A stretch of DNA of 64,000 nt from UBA1926 sp002337215 (GTDB lineage Bacteria > Planctomycetota > Phycisphaerae > Phycisphaerales > UBA1924), in NCBI GenBank assembly GCA_963973795.1, contig CAXBAF010000001.1:124001-188000 (forward strand), given 5' to 3'. The position numbers and the translations under genes were made by a program. Below, piece after piece: positions 16,115 to 25,232 of the stretch (position 1 is its first letter; the number at the start of each line of letters is the position of its first letter). The notes under the pieces were generated by a model, which was given only the letters and a program-made list of their open reading frames with translations, did no database searches and was not told where the DNA came from.

Positions 16115-19100
16115 TCAGCGGACCACGTTTGCCCAATCCCTCAAAGCCCCGGCCCGCTCGGGCTCGCGGCCTTGGCCCTCGACGAATCGGGCGATGTGGT
16201 ACTCGAGGTTGCCCGCGATGCACCGGTCCGGAGCGCGCAGGTCGATCAGGAAGAGCTGCCCGCCCTCCTCCGGGTGATCGGGGTGCACCTCCCCGCTCGC
16301 GGCGAGCCACTTGCCGTCCGGGCTGAAGGCGAGGCCGAACACGCCCTGCTCGAAGAGGTTCAGTGCCGCGAGTTCTCGTCCGTGCTCCACGTCCCAGATC
16401 CGGACGTCGCGCCGCTCGGGCGATCCGCCTCCCGATGCGATCCGCTCGCCGTCTGCGCTGAAGGCGAGGCAGAAGACCGAGCCCGCGTGCGCCCCCATCT
16501 CCCCCGCGGGCTCGGCCGTGGGCGAGGGACCGGACCGGTACCTCCACAGGCGTATCCGACCATCATCGCCGGCGGTCGCGAAGAGATCGGGATCGGTCGG
16601 GCTGACCGCGACCTCCCTGATGGGCGGCATCGCGACCCCGCCCACGGGCTCGAGCGTGTCCTCATCAAGAAACACGACGCCTGTTTCGGCCGGCCCGGCG
16701 ATGAGCAGGGCGTGCTGTTCGAGCCTGGCCAGCGTGCGGAATGTCGAAATCTCGGCGTGCCGCTCGAGGCGCACCTCGCGGGTCAACGACCCGTCGGCGG
16801 CGGCGATCAGAATCAGATGGCCGTCTCCTGTCAGGCCCCAGATCCTTCCGTCTGGATCGACCTCGAGCCCCGCGAACCGGCGTTCTTCGCCGGTATGGAG
16901 TTGCTCGGTGGATCCGTCCCGGAACCGCAGGATCGCGGCGTTGCCGAGTCCCAGATCGTGCGTGCCGACAAGGACGCTGTCGCCGAGCATGCGCACCAAC
17001 TCGACCCCGTTCCCGAGATCGTGCACGGCGCGCCAGCGTTCGGCGCCGCTGTGCGCATCGAAGCCCCTGACCGAGCCGTCCATGCCCGCGGCGAGGAGCG
17101 TGGCGCTGTCTTCGGAGAAGCAGACGCTCGGCACAGTCGCGTGCCCGCTCTCGGTCACCTCGGCGGGGAACGGGAGCCGCCTGACGGCGCCGGGATCGAG
17201 GGAAAACGCGATGGACCGGCGGGAAGGCAACGCCAGGCCGAACGCGTGAGCACCGTCGGCCGAGAGCGAGATGCCGGTGGCGCTCAACGCGGGGAGGATC
17301 GGCTCGCTTGTGTGCCCGCTGCTGCTGCCGAGTTCCAGCCTGAATCGATCCGTGACCGCGATGATCCGATCGCTGCCGGCGGCGGTCGCGATCTCGCGGG
17401 CACCGTCGGCGAATGTGCCCGCTTCGCCCAGCGGCACGAAGCGCCTCGTCGGATCGTGCGTGTCGAGCGTGAACACGCTCGAGCCCCGCCCGAAGAGAAG
17501 AAACTCACCCGGATTGCCGCGGCTCTGGGCAAGGAGAAACCTCGGCTGGACATCCCCGGGTCTCCGGAAAACCACCTCTCCGGTGCGCATGTCGAGCACG
17601 CAGAGTTCGCCGGTGAACGACACAACGGCTGCGATCGAGCCTGACGCGTCCAACGCGGTGCTGTTCGGTTCTTGGGTCGGGATGCGAGCGATCTGGACCG
17701 GGGTCCGGGGGGTAGTGTCCAGCAGCCCCAGCTCGAACGCGTCGTCTTCGATCCGCGTGATCGTCAGCAACCGATCGTTCGTGATCCGCGCCCCTCGTTG
17801 ATCTTCTTGCGGATCGATCTGGATGAACGATCCGGCCTCTGTGTCCAGGAAGAAGCACTCGCCGTCCAGGTGTGTCAGCGCCGCGGTCCGTGCATCCGGC
17901 GCGAACATGAACGCGGTTGCGGGAGAGGTCGTGTGTGTTGGGATCGACCGCGTCCGCTCCCCGCGTCGCCAGTCCCACCACTGCAACTCGCCCGAGATGT
18001 GCGAGATCTTGACGATCGCGTCGAGCGCTGGCTCGTAGCTGGAGAATGTGCGCTCAATGGTGGGCACGCTGAACACGACGGGCGTGTTGAGGTAGATCTC
18101 CCACAGCGCCCAGTACGCGGCGCTGTCCGGGGTGCCGCCCGCGGCGATCGGGCCCTCGATCCCGTTCCGCACCAGCGTCGGCTCTGGCTCGAGCAGGGCG
18201 TCCCACGCCCCGAACTCACCGGACTCGAAGTTGTCGCGACCGATCGATCGCAGCTCCGCCGTGCGCACCCAGTGCGACTCGGTCGTGCGCACGTCGCGGA
18301 CCGCGTTCGCGATTTCCGCGCGCGCGACCTGCTCGCGCGCAATGAGCCAGGCGGTCAGCACCGCGGCGAGCGCGAGAACCAGTGCGCCGGCCGGGGCGAT
18401 GATGCGCCGGTGCTGCCAGGCCGCCTTTCGGAGTGTGTACCACCGGCTGTCGTTCCGTGCCCGTACCGCGCGCCCCTCGAGCCAGGCGCGGAGGTCGTCG
18501 CGGAACTCGGCCATGGACTGGTATCGCCGCTCCGGCTCCCTCGCCATCGCTTTCATCACCACCGCATCGATTTCGCTGCCGATCTCAGGCGCGAATGAAG
18601 ACGGTTTCGTCGTCGGGTAGTCCAGGATCTCATGGACGAGCTCCCCTGGAGACGCTTCCGCGTCGTACGGCAATCGCCCGGTGAGCGACTGGAAGAGCAG
18701 CAGTCCGAGCGTGTACACGTCGGTCCGCAGGTCGATCCTGCTCGCACCCTTGCTGATCTGCTCCGGGGCCGAGTAGAGAAGCGTCCCCAGGAACGCACCG
18801 GTCAGCGTCGCGAAGCTCGACCCGCTGTCGTCGATCGCCTTTGCGAGCCCGAAGTCGAGGACACGGGGCGTGCCGTCGTCGGTCACGATCACATTGCTCG
18901 GCTTGATGTCGCGGTGGATGATCGCGCGTTGATGCGCATACGCGATCGCATCGGCGACCGCCTCGGCGGCCGCGACGATGCCACGAAGCGAGCCTCGTCC
19001 CCGCTCACGCGAGGCCCAGCGGTCGAAGGGCTCGCCGTGCACGAATTCCATGACACACCCGAGGCGGCCGTCGCTCAACTCGCATGCGCCGAGTACCCTC

Positions 19101-19555
19101 ACGATCCCGGGGTGATCGAGACGGGCGGTGAGTTCGATCTCACGCTCGAAACGGTACCGGGCCGACGGCCGCCGCTGCGCGTCACCGATCGGCACCTTGA
19201 TCGCGACCTCTCGCGAGGTTCTCCTTTGGATCGCCCGGTAGACCGCGCCCTGCCCTCCGTACGAGAGCAGCCCGAGGACTCTGTACCCAGGAATCTGTGC
19301 GAGGTTCGGCTCAGGCTCTGCAAGTGTCGCGTTGTCCGCGCTGCCGGTGCTGTCCGTGCGGAAGCGTTCGAGGAATTGATTCGCACGGCGGACCTCCGCG
19401 AGCCGGTCACGGCAGCACTCGCATGAATCAAGATGTGCCTCGATCACCGGGCCCGGGTCGAAACCGCGATCACTCACGATCCGATCCATCACCTCGAGAC
19501 CGAGGCACCCCCCGGTCGGGTCGAGTTCTGGATCGCCGCGAGGTCCGTCGTCCAT
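16115..19555 (-). CDS. Membrane Ser/Thr kinase with N-terminal ZAS motif and WD40-like C-terminus
   Basis: 1146 residues. The N-terminus has H41-x3-C45-x2-C48 (HLDSCECCRD), the pattern of zinc-binding anti-sigma domains. The Hanks-type kinase follows: glycine loop LLSYGGQGAVYRA, Lys120 (VAIKVPIG), HRDIKPSN with Asp216, and DFG at 234-236. One membrane span (about 385-406, APAGALVLALAAVLTAWLIA) leads to a C-terminal region of about 700 residues with WD40-like repeats (SADGERIASGGG, RIWDVEHG, FSPDGKWLAASGE). It starts 2 nt after the ECF sigma stop codon, so the pair is co-translated. It probably controls that sigma factor by binding, phosphorylation or both. Confidence 0.9.
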   Translation of the reverse strand: MDDGPRGDPELDPTGGCLGLEVMDRIVSDRGFDPGPVIEAHLDSCECCRDRLAEVRRANQFLERFRTDSTGSADNATLAEPEPNLAQIPGYRVLGLLSYGGQGAVYRAIQRRTSREVAIKVPIGDAQRRPSARYRFEREIELTARLDHPGIVRVLGACELSDGRLGCVMEFVHGEPFDRWASRERGRGSLRGIVAAAEAVADAIAYAHQRAIIHRDIKPSNVIVTDDGTPRVLDFGLAKAIDDSGSSFATLTGAFLGTLLYSAPEQISKGASRIDLRTDVYTLGLLLFQSLTGRLPYDAEASPGELVHEILDYPTTKPSSFAPEIGSEIDAVVMKAMAREPERRYQSMAEFRDDLRAWLEGRAVRARNDSRWYTLRKAAWQHRRIIAPAGALVLALAAVLTAWLIAREQVARAEIANAVRDVRTTESHWVRTAELRSIGRDNFESGEFGAWDALLEPEPTLVRNGIEGPIAAGGTPDSAAYWALWEIYLNTPVVFSVPTIERTFSSYEPALDAIVKISHISGELQWWDWRRGERTRSIPTHTTSPATAFMFAPDARTAALTHLDGECFFLDTEAGSFIQIDPQEDQRGARITNDRLLTITRIEDDAFELGLLDTTPRTPVQIARIPTQEPNSTALDASGSIAAVVSFTGELCVLDMRTGEVVFRRPGDVQPRFLLAQSRGNPGEFLLFGRGSSVFTLDTHDPTRRFVPLGEAGTFADGAREIATAAGSDRIIAVTDRFRLELGSSSGHTSEPILPALSATGISLSADGAHAFGLALPSRRSIAFSLDPGAVRRLPFPAEVTESGHATVPSVCFSEDSATLLAAGMDGSVRGFDAHSGAERWRAVHDLGNGVELVRMLGDSVLVGTHDLGLGNAAILRFRDGSTEQLHTGEERRFAGLEVDPDGRIWGLTGDGHLILIAAADGSLTREVRLERHAEISTFRTLARLEQHALLIAGPAETGVVFLDEDTLEPVGGVAMPPIREVAVSPTDPDLFATAGDDGRIRLWRYRSGPSPTAEPAGEMGAHAGSVFCLAFSADGERIASGGGSPERRDVRIWDVEHGRELAALNLFEQGVFGLAFSPDGKWLAASGEVHPDHPEEGGQLFLIDLRAPDRCIAGNLEYHIARFVEGQGREPERAGALRDWANVVR

Positions 19556-19557
19556 GA

Positions 19558-20151
19558 TCAGAGGTCCTCGTAGATTTCATCGAGCTTGGCAACGATGGGT
19601 CGAAGACGCTGGGTGATCCGGTACTTCGCGTTGTAAACCTCCTCACGGGTCATCCCGAGCGTCTCGGTTACCTCAGCGATCTCGATGCCGATGACGCCGA
19701 ACATCTCGAACGCCTTGATCATGTTCTCGTCCACCCCATTTCCGCGCAGTTCATCGAGCGCCTGACGGAGCACCTGCGTCTGACGCTCGTCCATCCAGAG
19801 CCGGGTGACATGCCGGTTGCTCAGATGCTCGATCGCTTCAGGCGGTGTATCGGTCTCGCGGCGACGTCGCTTCGTCCGCCAGAGGTCGATCGCCCTGGAG
19901 CGAAGGATCGTGATCAGGTACGAACTGAGCCTGCCGCGTTCCCGCCTGTACTGCCCCCTGCGGTAGGCCTCGACGAAGTTGGTCATCGTGATCTGCACGA
20001 GGTCCTCAGCCTCCGCATCGCCAAACCCGATCCTCCTCGCGACCGCGAGCATGATCGGGCGGCACCGCGCATCAAGATCCACCCAGGCCTGGGCATTGTC
20101 AGGATCGCGAAGGCCGTTGAGCAGAGCGGTTGTCGTTCGTTCGTCCGTCAA
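19558..20151 (-). CDS. ECF-type RNA polymerase sigma factor
   Basis: 197 residues. Region 2 is clear (AEAEDLVQITMTNFVEAYRR, GRLSSYLITILRSRAIDLWR). The C-terminal helix-turn-helix region (GIEIAEVTETLGMTREEVYN) is less typical of sigma region 4. The start is TTG at 20151, chosen because GGAGG lies 9 nt upstream. It forms a tight operon with the kinase downstream. The upstream 900 bp holds a relic and a second, oppositely oriented sigma/kinase pair. Confidence 0.88.
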   Translation of the reverse strand: MTDERTTTALLNGLRDPDNAQAWVDLDARCRPIMLAVARRIGFGDAEAEDLVQITMTNFVEAYRRGQYRRERGRLSSYLITILRSRAIDLWRTKRRRRETDTPPEAIEHLSNRHVTRLWMDERQTQVLRQALDELRGNGVDENMIKAFEMFGVIGIEIAEVTETLGMTREEVYNAKYRITQRLRPIVAKLDEIYEDL

Positions 20152-20612
20152 TCGCGTGGCCCTCCGGCCGAGCGAATACCCGAAGGATGGTCGTTGTTGT
20201 GAAGGAACTCGGCCGGGCGCTTTGATGTGCTCCCATGTGTCGTACTACCCACGATGATACAGGGATTTCGCTCACTTGCTTCATCCTTAACAATGAACAA
20301 GGAGCGGGGGAGATTCCTATCACGAAAGATGTCAGAGGCGCTGTCCTCGTCCACGCCCCAGAAAATCAGCATGAGAGAGGACCCGCCCACATTCTGTGAC
20401 CTGTTGGGGGAGCACCCCTCGGCCATCCACCGCTGGGACCCCAGCTTGGGCACAATCGCCGAAGCGAAGACACCTTCTTGGAAACACGCGACCGAGCTCT
20501 TCTCGCCGGGGGCGAGAGTCAACCGGGAGCCTCCGGGCAGTGTCGTCAGCTTCACCGGCGACGACCGGGATGTTGGCACGCTGGGAATACTCACCGCCGC
20601 ACCGAACGAGAA

Positions 20613-20794
20613 CTGCATGCGGACTCCATCCGGCGTTCCGGCGAGACAGCCTGCGTGCTGCCCCGCAACGATCGCGTGCTCGCGTAGGCGGCAAGCACCT
20701 CTTCACCGCATCCGGCGACGGCACGGCCCGTGTATGGAAAACCGGGCCAACGCCACGGCCGGATGTCCTGAAACGTGGTGGCGATTCCCGCTGA
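20613..20794 (+). pseudogene. Relic of a WD40-repeat protein
   Basis: One frame reads LHADSIRRSGETACVLPRND and RVLA then a stop. Shifting frame gives GGKHLFTASGDGTARVWKTG, a textbook WD40 repeat end, then 15 residues and a stop. The two pieces join naturally across a frame change near 20685. This looks like the decayed tail of a kinase-WD40 gene of the kind found on both sides. No start codon or upstream kinase domain remains. Confidence 0.5.
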
Positions 20795-21085
20795 ATCGAG
20801 TCCAACCTCTGAATGCGAAAACGCAGACTCCGAGGCGAATGAGCTGTCCGCTCGGGGGGTGGTGGTCACCCTTCAAGATTCTCCTGCCGCGGCTGACCTG
20901 CCCCCGGAATCTACTCCGCGCCGCTCTGCGACAATGCGTCCGGCTGCGCGTGCCCGGTTCTAGCAATTGGTACGGGAACCACGAGAAACGCACCGCGGAC
21001 AATCCGATAATGAAAACCGAAATGGGAAGTCGTCGTGAATACTTCTCGTCAGGTGGAATCGAAGTGTTCCGTGCCAATCCTTGAT

Positions 21086-21091
21086 TACACT
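21086..21091 (+). promoter_or_regulatory. -10 box for a probably leaderless sigma gene
   Basis: TACACT ends 6 nt before the ATG at 21098 with no Shine-Dalgarno between, as seen for the M20 gene. Confidence 0.4.
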
Positions 21092-21097
21092 CGCTGC

Positions 21098-21664
21098 ATG
21101 CGATCAGGAGAACCGAACGATCTGAGTCTCTTGTTCGACGCGTTTTGCGCGGGTGACCCTGCGGCATCCGACGAACTTCAGAACGCGCTGTACAGAGACC
21201 TCCGGCGGCTCGCGGGGGTGGTTTTCCGAGATGCAGTCGTGGGGCACACCTTGCAGGCCACCGCTCTGGTCAACGAGGCTTGGCTGCGGCTCGCATCCAG
21301 TTCGCCGACAATCGAGAACCGGCATCACTTCTTTGCACTCGCGGCGAGGGCGATGCGGTACGTGCTCGCGGATCATGCCAAGGGGCGTTCACGCGAGAAG
21401 CGGGGCGGCGACCGGATGCGTGTCACGCTGTCGGGCGACGCGTTGGCAACCCCGGGTGAGGGTTTTGATCTATTGGCATTCCACGACGCACTCGAAAGGC
21501 TCGGAGAGCTGAACGAGCGGGTCTACCGGGTCGCCGAACTCCGTTTGCTGGGCACGCTGAGCCTGCCGGAGATTTCGGATGTAATTGGCATCAGCGAACG
21601 GACGGTCAAGCGAGATTGGCAGTTTGCCCGTCTCTGGCTCGCCAAAGAACTACGCGGTTCATGA
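21098..21664 (+). CDS. ECF-family sigma factor (Sigma70_ECF/TIGR02999-like)
   Basis: 188 residues. Matches the planctomycete/acidobacterial ECF subfamily: ELQNALYRDLRRLAG, LQATALVNEAWLRLA, HHFFALAARAMRYVLADHAK, ARSREKRGG-like linker, then region 4 RLLGTLSLPEISDVIGISER and TVKRDWQFARLWL. Start set at the ATG just after TACACT; the frame upstream is not protein-like. The stop codon overlaps the kinase start (ATGA), so the two are translationally coupled. It differs in subfamily from the sigma factor at 19558-20151. Confidence 0.93.
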   Translation: MRSGEPNDLSLLFDAFCAGDPAASDELQNALYRDLRRLAGVVFRDAVVGHTLQATALVNEAWLRLASSSPTIENRHHFFALAARAMRYVLADHAKGRSREKRGGDRMRVTLSGDALATPGEGFDLLAFHDALERLGELNERVYRVAELRLLGTLSLPEISDVIGISERTVKRDWQFARLWLAKELRGS

Positions 21665-24600
21665 TGGAAAAAGGTTCATTCGACCTCATTCAGGATGCCA
21701 TCAGCGAGGCGCTCGAGTTGCCACCCGAGGAGCGAGAGCCATCGGTTCGCCGAGCCTGCGGACACGACCCGCGTGTACTCACCGAGGCCCTCGAGCTTCT
21801 TGCGCTAGCGTCGGACCATCCCACGGGTTCGCCGTTGTTTGCAGACACAATGATTGGGCGACGCCGAGAAGAACTGGAGCAGGCGATCGGCTCCGGGAGC
21901 CTGACCAGAACCGCCGCATCGGACAGGAGCCCCGTCGGTGAGTTGGACCACCAGGGAGACTTTGGATTGCCCGTGGGGACTCGGTTCGGGCCGTACACGA
22001 TCCTCAGCCACATCGGCGAGGGTGGGATGGGCGCTGTCTACGCCGCGATGCAAGACCGTCCGAGACGGGAGGTCGCGCTCAAGGTCATCTCGGGAGGCGG
22101 TCGATCAGCCTCGGCTCGCCGATTCGAGGCAGAGGCGGAGACACTCGGGCGTCTCCGGCACGACGGGATCGCTCGGGTCTTTGGGGCCGGCGTCGAGCAT
22201 ACGCCGTTCGGGTCGCGGCCTTACTTCGCGATGGAACTGATCGAGGGCGAGCCGCTCGACGAATACGCGGCGACCCACAGATTGGGGATCCGAGAAAAGG
22301 CGGTGTTGGTTGCTCGCATCGCGGACGCGATGGAGCACGCCCATCGGAAGGGCGTCGTACACCGCGATCTGAAGCCGGAGAACGTGCTGGTCACCGCCGA
22401 GGGACATCCCAAGGTGCTCGACTTCGGCATCGCGCGAATCGTTGGTGATTCGACGCTCGCCGCGACGACCATGACCCGGGAGGGTCAGATTCTGGGAACG
22501 CTGGCGTACATGGCACCCGAGCAGCTCACGGGGCAATCGTCGGACGTCGATGCCCGCGCCGATGTCTACGCCCTCGGGGCGATGCTGTTCGAATTGGTCT
22601 GTGGGCATCCGCCCCTGCAGGTCGCGGGGTTGTCGCTCTCGGCGGCGCTCCGAGCGGTCGAGGCTGATGACCCGCCGTGCCTCAGGAGCGTCAACGGGGC
22701 GATCGATCGGGACATCGACACAATCGTGAACACATGCCTGGATCGCGACCAGACGCGTCGCTACGCGAGCGCCGCAGCGCTCGCGGAAGACATCCGTCGG
22801 TACCTCTCTCAGCAGCCGATCCGGGCACGGCCGGCGACGGCGGCCTACCGGGTTTCCAAGTTCGTCAAGAGAAATCATCTGCTCGTCGGTGGAGTTCTCG
22901 CGACAATGCTCGCGCTGACCGTCGGGCTCACGGGGACGGCGTACTACGCGGTCGAAGAGCGGGCCGCCCGCGAGCTGGCGGAGGATGAGCGGAACCGTGC
23001 CCGCCGCAGTGAGCTCGACGCCGTGCGCGGCGTCTTGAGCGGTGCGCAGCTGCTCGCCCAGCGCGGCGAGCCCTGGGAAGCGGTCCGTCAGATGCTCGCG
23101 ATCAATCCATCTGGTCGGGGTTGGGAGTGGGGGCACGCCTCGCTCGGCATGCCCTGGGTCGTCGAGCACGGTCGCACCGATGTCTTGCTCGAGAGCCTCG
23201 ACCCGATGCACCCGCGCCATATGGATGACGGTTCGATAATTTATCATCGGCGTGAGTCGGGGGGCGTCGTCGTCGTGGATCTCGTCACCGGGGACCGACG
23301 GGATGTCCCTCTCGATGGAATCGAAGTCGCGGCGCTCTCGCCTTCGCCCGTATCCGAGGGACATGTCGGCGTCTTCCTCCGCGACGGACGGGGGGGGACG
23401 CTGGATACGACGACTGGCGGCTTCGAGGAATGGGCGCCGGGCGTCGATTTTCGCGATGATGGCGTCGTCTCGTTCGGGCTGTCCATCCACGCGCCCACGA
23501 ATACCGTGGTGACATTCCATGTCCCGACGCTGAGGATCTACCGCGAGGGGCGCGAGGTCTTCCGCATGGAAACGCGGGTTGGTCGAGCAAGCAGCATGAG
23601 CTACTTCTGGCCGGCTTTCAGCCCGGACGGACGGTGGATCTACATCCCCGAAGCCGGAACCCCCGACCTGATCCACGCGGTCGATACGCGCACCTGGTCG
23701 GTCGCACATGTGGCAAAGGTGGCTAAGTGGTTTGCAAGGATCGCGATCTCGACCGACGGCTCCCGGCTGTACTCGCTCACCGGTGGCGACGAGATCGCCG
23801 AGTATCGAACCCCGGACCTGCAACGGATCGGCACCGTCGCGCACGGGGAGGGCCTGATCACCAAGTATCAAAGCCCCGCGGGCCGGCAACGCATCGCGTA
23901 CGCAACGCGTGATCCCGGCATGCTGCACATCCACGATCTCAAATCGGGAGAGACCCTCTGGGAGATAACCGCGGGCGCCACCGCGCTCCGCGCAGGGCTC
24001 CTGAGCTCGCCCGACGGGCGGCTGGTCGCGACACTCTCGCCCGAGAGCACGTGGACATGGATCACGGATGTCGAGCACCCCGAGTCGGATGGGATCACGA
24101 CGCTCCCCCGCGGAGGATCGTGGATCTACCAGATGGCGGTCTCCCCCGATGGGAGCCTGCTCGCGGCCGCGGAACCCCGGGGCGACATCGTGCTCTGGGA
24201 CCTGCACCGCGAGGCGGTGCTCGCAACGATCGAGCGGCGCGCGGGTGGCGCCGACCGACTCATGGTCCACAACATGGAGTCCCCGCTGTTGTTCACCGCC
24301 GACGGCGGCTCGCTGGTGTTCGGCGAGATCGATGCGCAGACCGAGACCATCGGCATGACGCGGCTTGACCTCGATACCGGCGGGCGCTCGTTCACGCCGA
24401 CCGGATCGCGGGAGGCGACGCTCGACGCGGTCGCGGCGTTGATCCCGCCCGGGGAGACTGCACCGCTGTACCACCACGCCTGCCGATTGGCGGACGGAAG
24501 GATCATCTACAGCGACGCCGTACAGCGGAGTCCTAGCCGAACGATCGCACGCGGTGTTGACGGCCTCGAAACGACGGTCCGCGAGCAGATCGCCGCGAAA

Positions 24601-25104
24601 TGGACGGGGCTTGCACCCCACCCGGACGGCTCGGTCTACGCCTCGGGCGAGGTCCGGATGACGCGCATCCGCGACGCGGCGACCGACGAGATTCTGTTTG
24701 AGCTGACCGACGGGCACGCCGTCCGCGCGTACGGCATGGCCTACTCGCCCGACGGCAGCCGCCTCGCGATCGGTACCGAGGACGGGCGCGTCGTGATCCT
24801 TGACACGCATGAATACCGGAAGGTCATCGATATCCGCATGCCCGAGACGGACGACCCGTCGGGGCGGAACTATGTGTACAGCCTCGTGTGGACGCCCGAC
24901 GGCGAACGGCTGATCGCTTGCGGCGGCAGCACGATCCGGATCCTGGAATCGAAGCGGAGGTTCGTGCGTGACGCGCGTCGCACAGATTGGACACGCGACC
25001 TCGATCGAGCCGAGCGAGCCGAGCGAGGCGACGCGGGCGCGTCAGCGCCGGCGGTGCGAGCGGCCCGGATCCGTCGCTGGGCAGCCGAGTCCGCCGATGA
25101 TTGA
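21661..25104 (+). CDS. Membrane Ser/Thr protein kinase with WD40-like C-terminus
   Basis: 1147 residues. An acidic helical N-terminus (about 1-105) has no zinc motif, unlike the kinase at 16115. The kinase domain runs from about 110 to 385: IGEGGMGAVYAAM loop, Lys141, HRDLKPEN with Asp236, DFG at 254-256 and GTLAYMAPEQL. One membrane span follows (about 407-430), then a juxtamembrane helix and an approximately 680-residue propeller-like region (FSPDGRWIYIPE, VSPDGSLLAAAEPRGDIVLW, YSPDGSRLAIGTEDGRVVIL). Start ATG at 21661 overlaps the sigma stop by 4 nt. Likely the signal-receiving partner of that sigma factor. Confidence 0.93.
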   Translation: MMEKGSFDLIQDAISEALELPPEEREPSVRRACGHDPRVLTEALELLALASDHPTGSPLFADTMIGRRREELEQAIGSGSLTRTAASDRSPVGELDHQGDFGLPVGTRFGPYTILSHIGEGGMGAVYAAMQDRPRREVALKVISGGGRSASARRFEAEAETLGRLRHDGIARVFGAGVEHTPFGSRPYFAMELIEGEPLDEYAATHRLGIREKAVLVARIADAMEHAHRKGVVHRDLKPENVLVTAEGHPKVLDFGIARIVGDSTLAATTMTREGQILGTLAYMAPEQLTGQSSDVDARADVYALGAMLFELVCGHPPLQVAGLSLSAALRAVEADDPPCLRSVNGAIDRDIDTIVNTCLDRDQTRRYASAAALAEDIRRYLSQQPIRARPATAAYRVSKFVKRNHLLVGGVLATMLALTVGLTGTAYYAVEERAARELAEDERNRARRSELDAVRGVLSGAQLLAQRGEPWEAVRQMLAINPSGRGWEWGHASLGMPWVVEHGRTDVLLESLDPMHPRHMDDGSIIYHRRESGGVVVVDLVTGDRRDVPLDGIEVAALSPSPVSEGHVGVFLRDGRGGTLDTTTGGFEEWAPGVDFRDDGVVSFGLSIHAPTNTVVTFHVPTLRIYREGREVFRMETRVGRASSMSYFWPAFSPDGRWIYIPEAGTPDLIHAVDTRTWSVAHVAKVAKWFARIAISTDGSRLYSLTGGDEIAEYRTPDLQRIGTVAHGEGLITKYQSPAGRQRIAYATRDPGMLHIHDLKSGETLWEITAGATALRAGLLSSPDGRLVATLSPESTWTWITDVEHPESDGITTLPRGGSWIYQMAVSPDGSLLAAAEPRGDIVLWDLHREAVLATIERRAGGADRLMVHNMESPLLFTADGGSLVFGEIDAQTETIGMTRLDLDTGGRSFTPTGSREATLDAVAALIPPGETAPLYHHACRLADGRIIYSDAVQRSPSRTIARGVDGLETTVREQIAAKWTGLAPHPDGSVYASGEVRMTRIRDAATDEILFELTDGHAVRAYGMAYSPDGSRLAIGTEDGRVVILDTHEYRKVIDIRMPETDDPSGRNYVYSLVWTPDGERLIACGGSTIRILESKRRFVRDARRTDWTRDLDRAERAERGDAGASAPAVRAARIRRWAAESADD

Positions 25105-25138
25105 AATCGCCGGCCCATGCCGGCAGATGGCGGCATCG

Positions 25139-25175
25139 AAAAACGCCGCGCCTCCCACTGGGAAGCGCGGCGTTT
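25139..25175 (-). terminator. Terminator between convergent kinase and protease genes
   Basis: Stem AAACGCCGCGC/GCGCGGCGTTT with an imperfect inner part. On the minus strand it is followed by TTTTTC, giving a strong terminator for the protease gene; on the plus strand the T-run is only TTT, so it may act weakly for the kinase gene too. Confidence 0.75.
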
Positions 25176-25232
25176 GAATAGAGTCACGGGTTCTTGAATC
25201 GAATCGTTGCGTTGGTCGTCGGATCGCGGTGC

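Larger units (their letters stand above)
20152..21097. other. Gene-poor spacer between two divergent sigma/kinase units
   Basis: 946 bp with no intact gene. It is visibly less GC-rich and less codon-biased than its surroundings. It must contain the promoters of both divergent units; TACACT at 21086-21091 is one candidate. A WD40-like protein fragment with a frame break lies around 20613-20794 on the plus strand. Confidence 0.55.

Noticed and set aside
20148..20618. 156-residue minus-strand ORF before the first sigma factor
   Set aside because: It overlaps the sigma start and the WD40-like relic, lacks a start signal and matches no family; noncoding spacer is more likely.
22105..24810. Long antisense open frame under the second kinase gene
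   Set aside because: Shadow of high GC at third positions; Arg/Asp-rich with no domain pattern, while the sense strand is a clear kinase.
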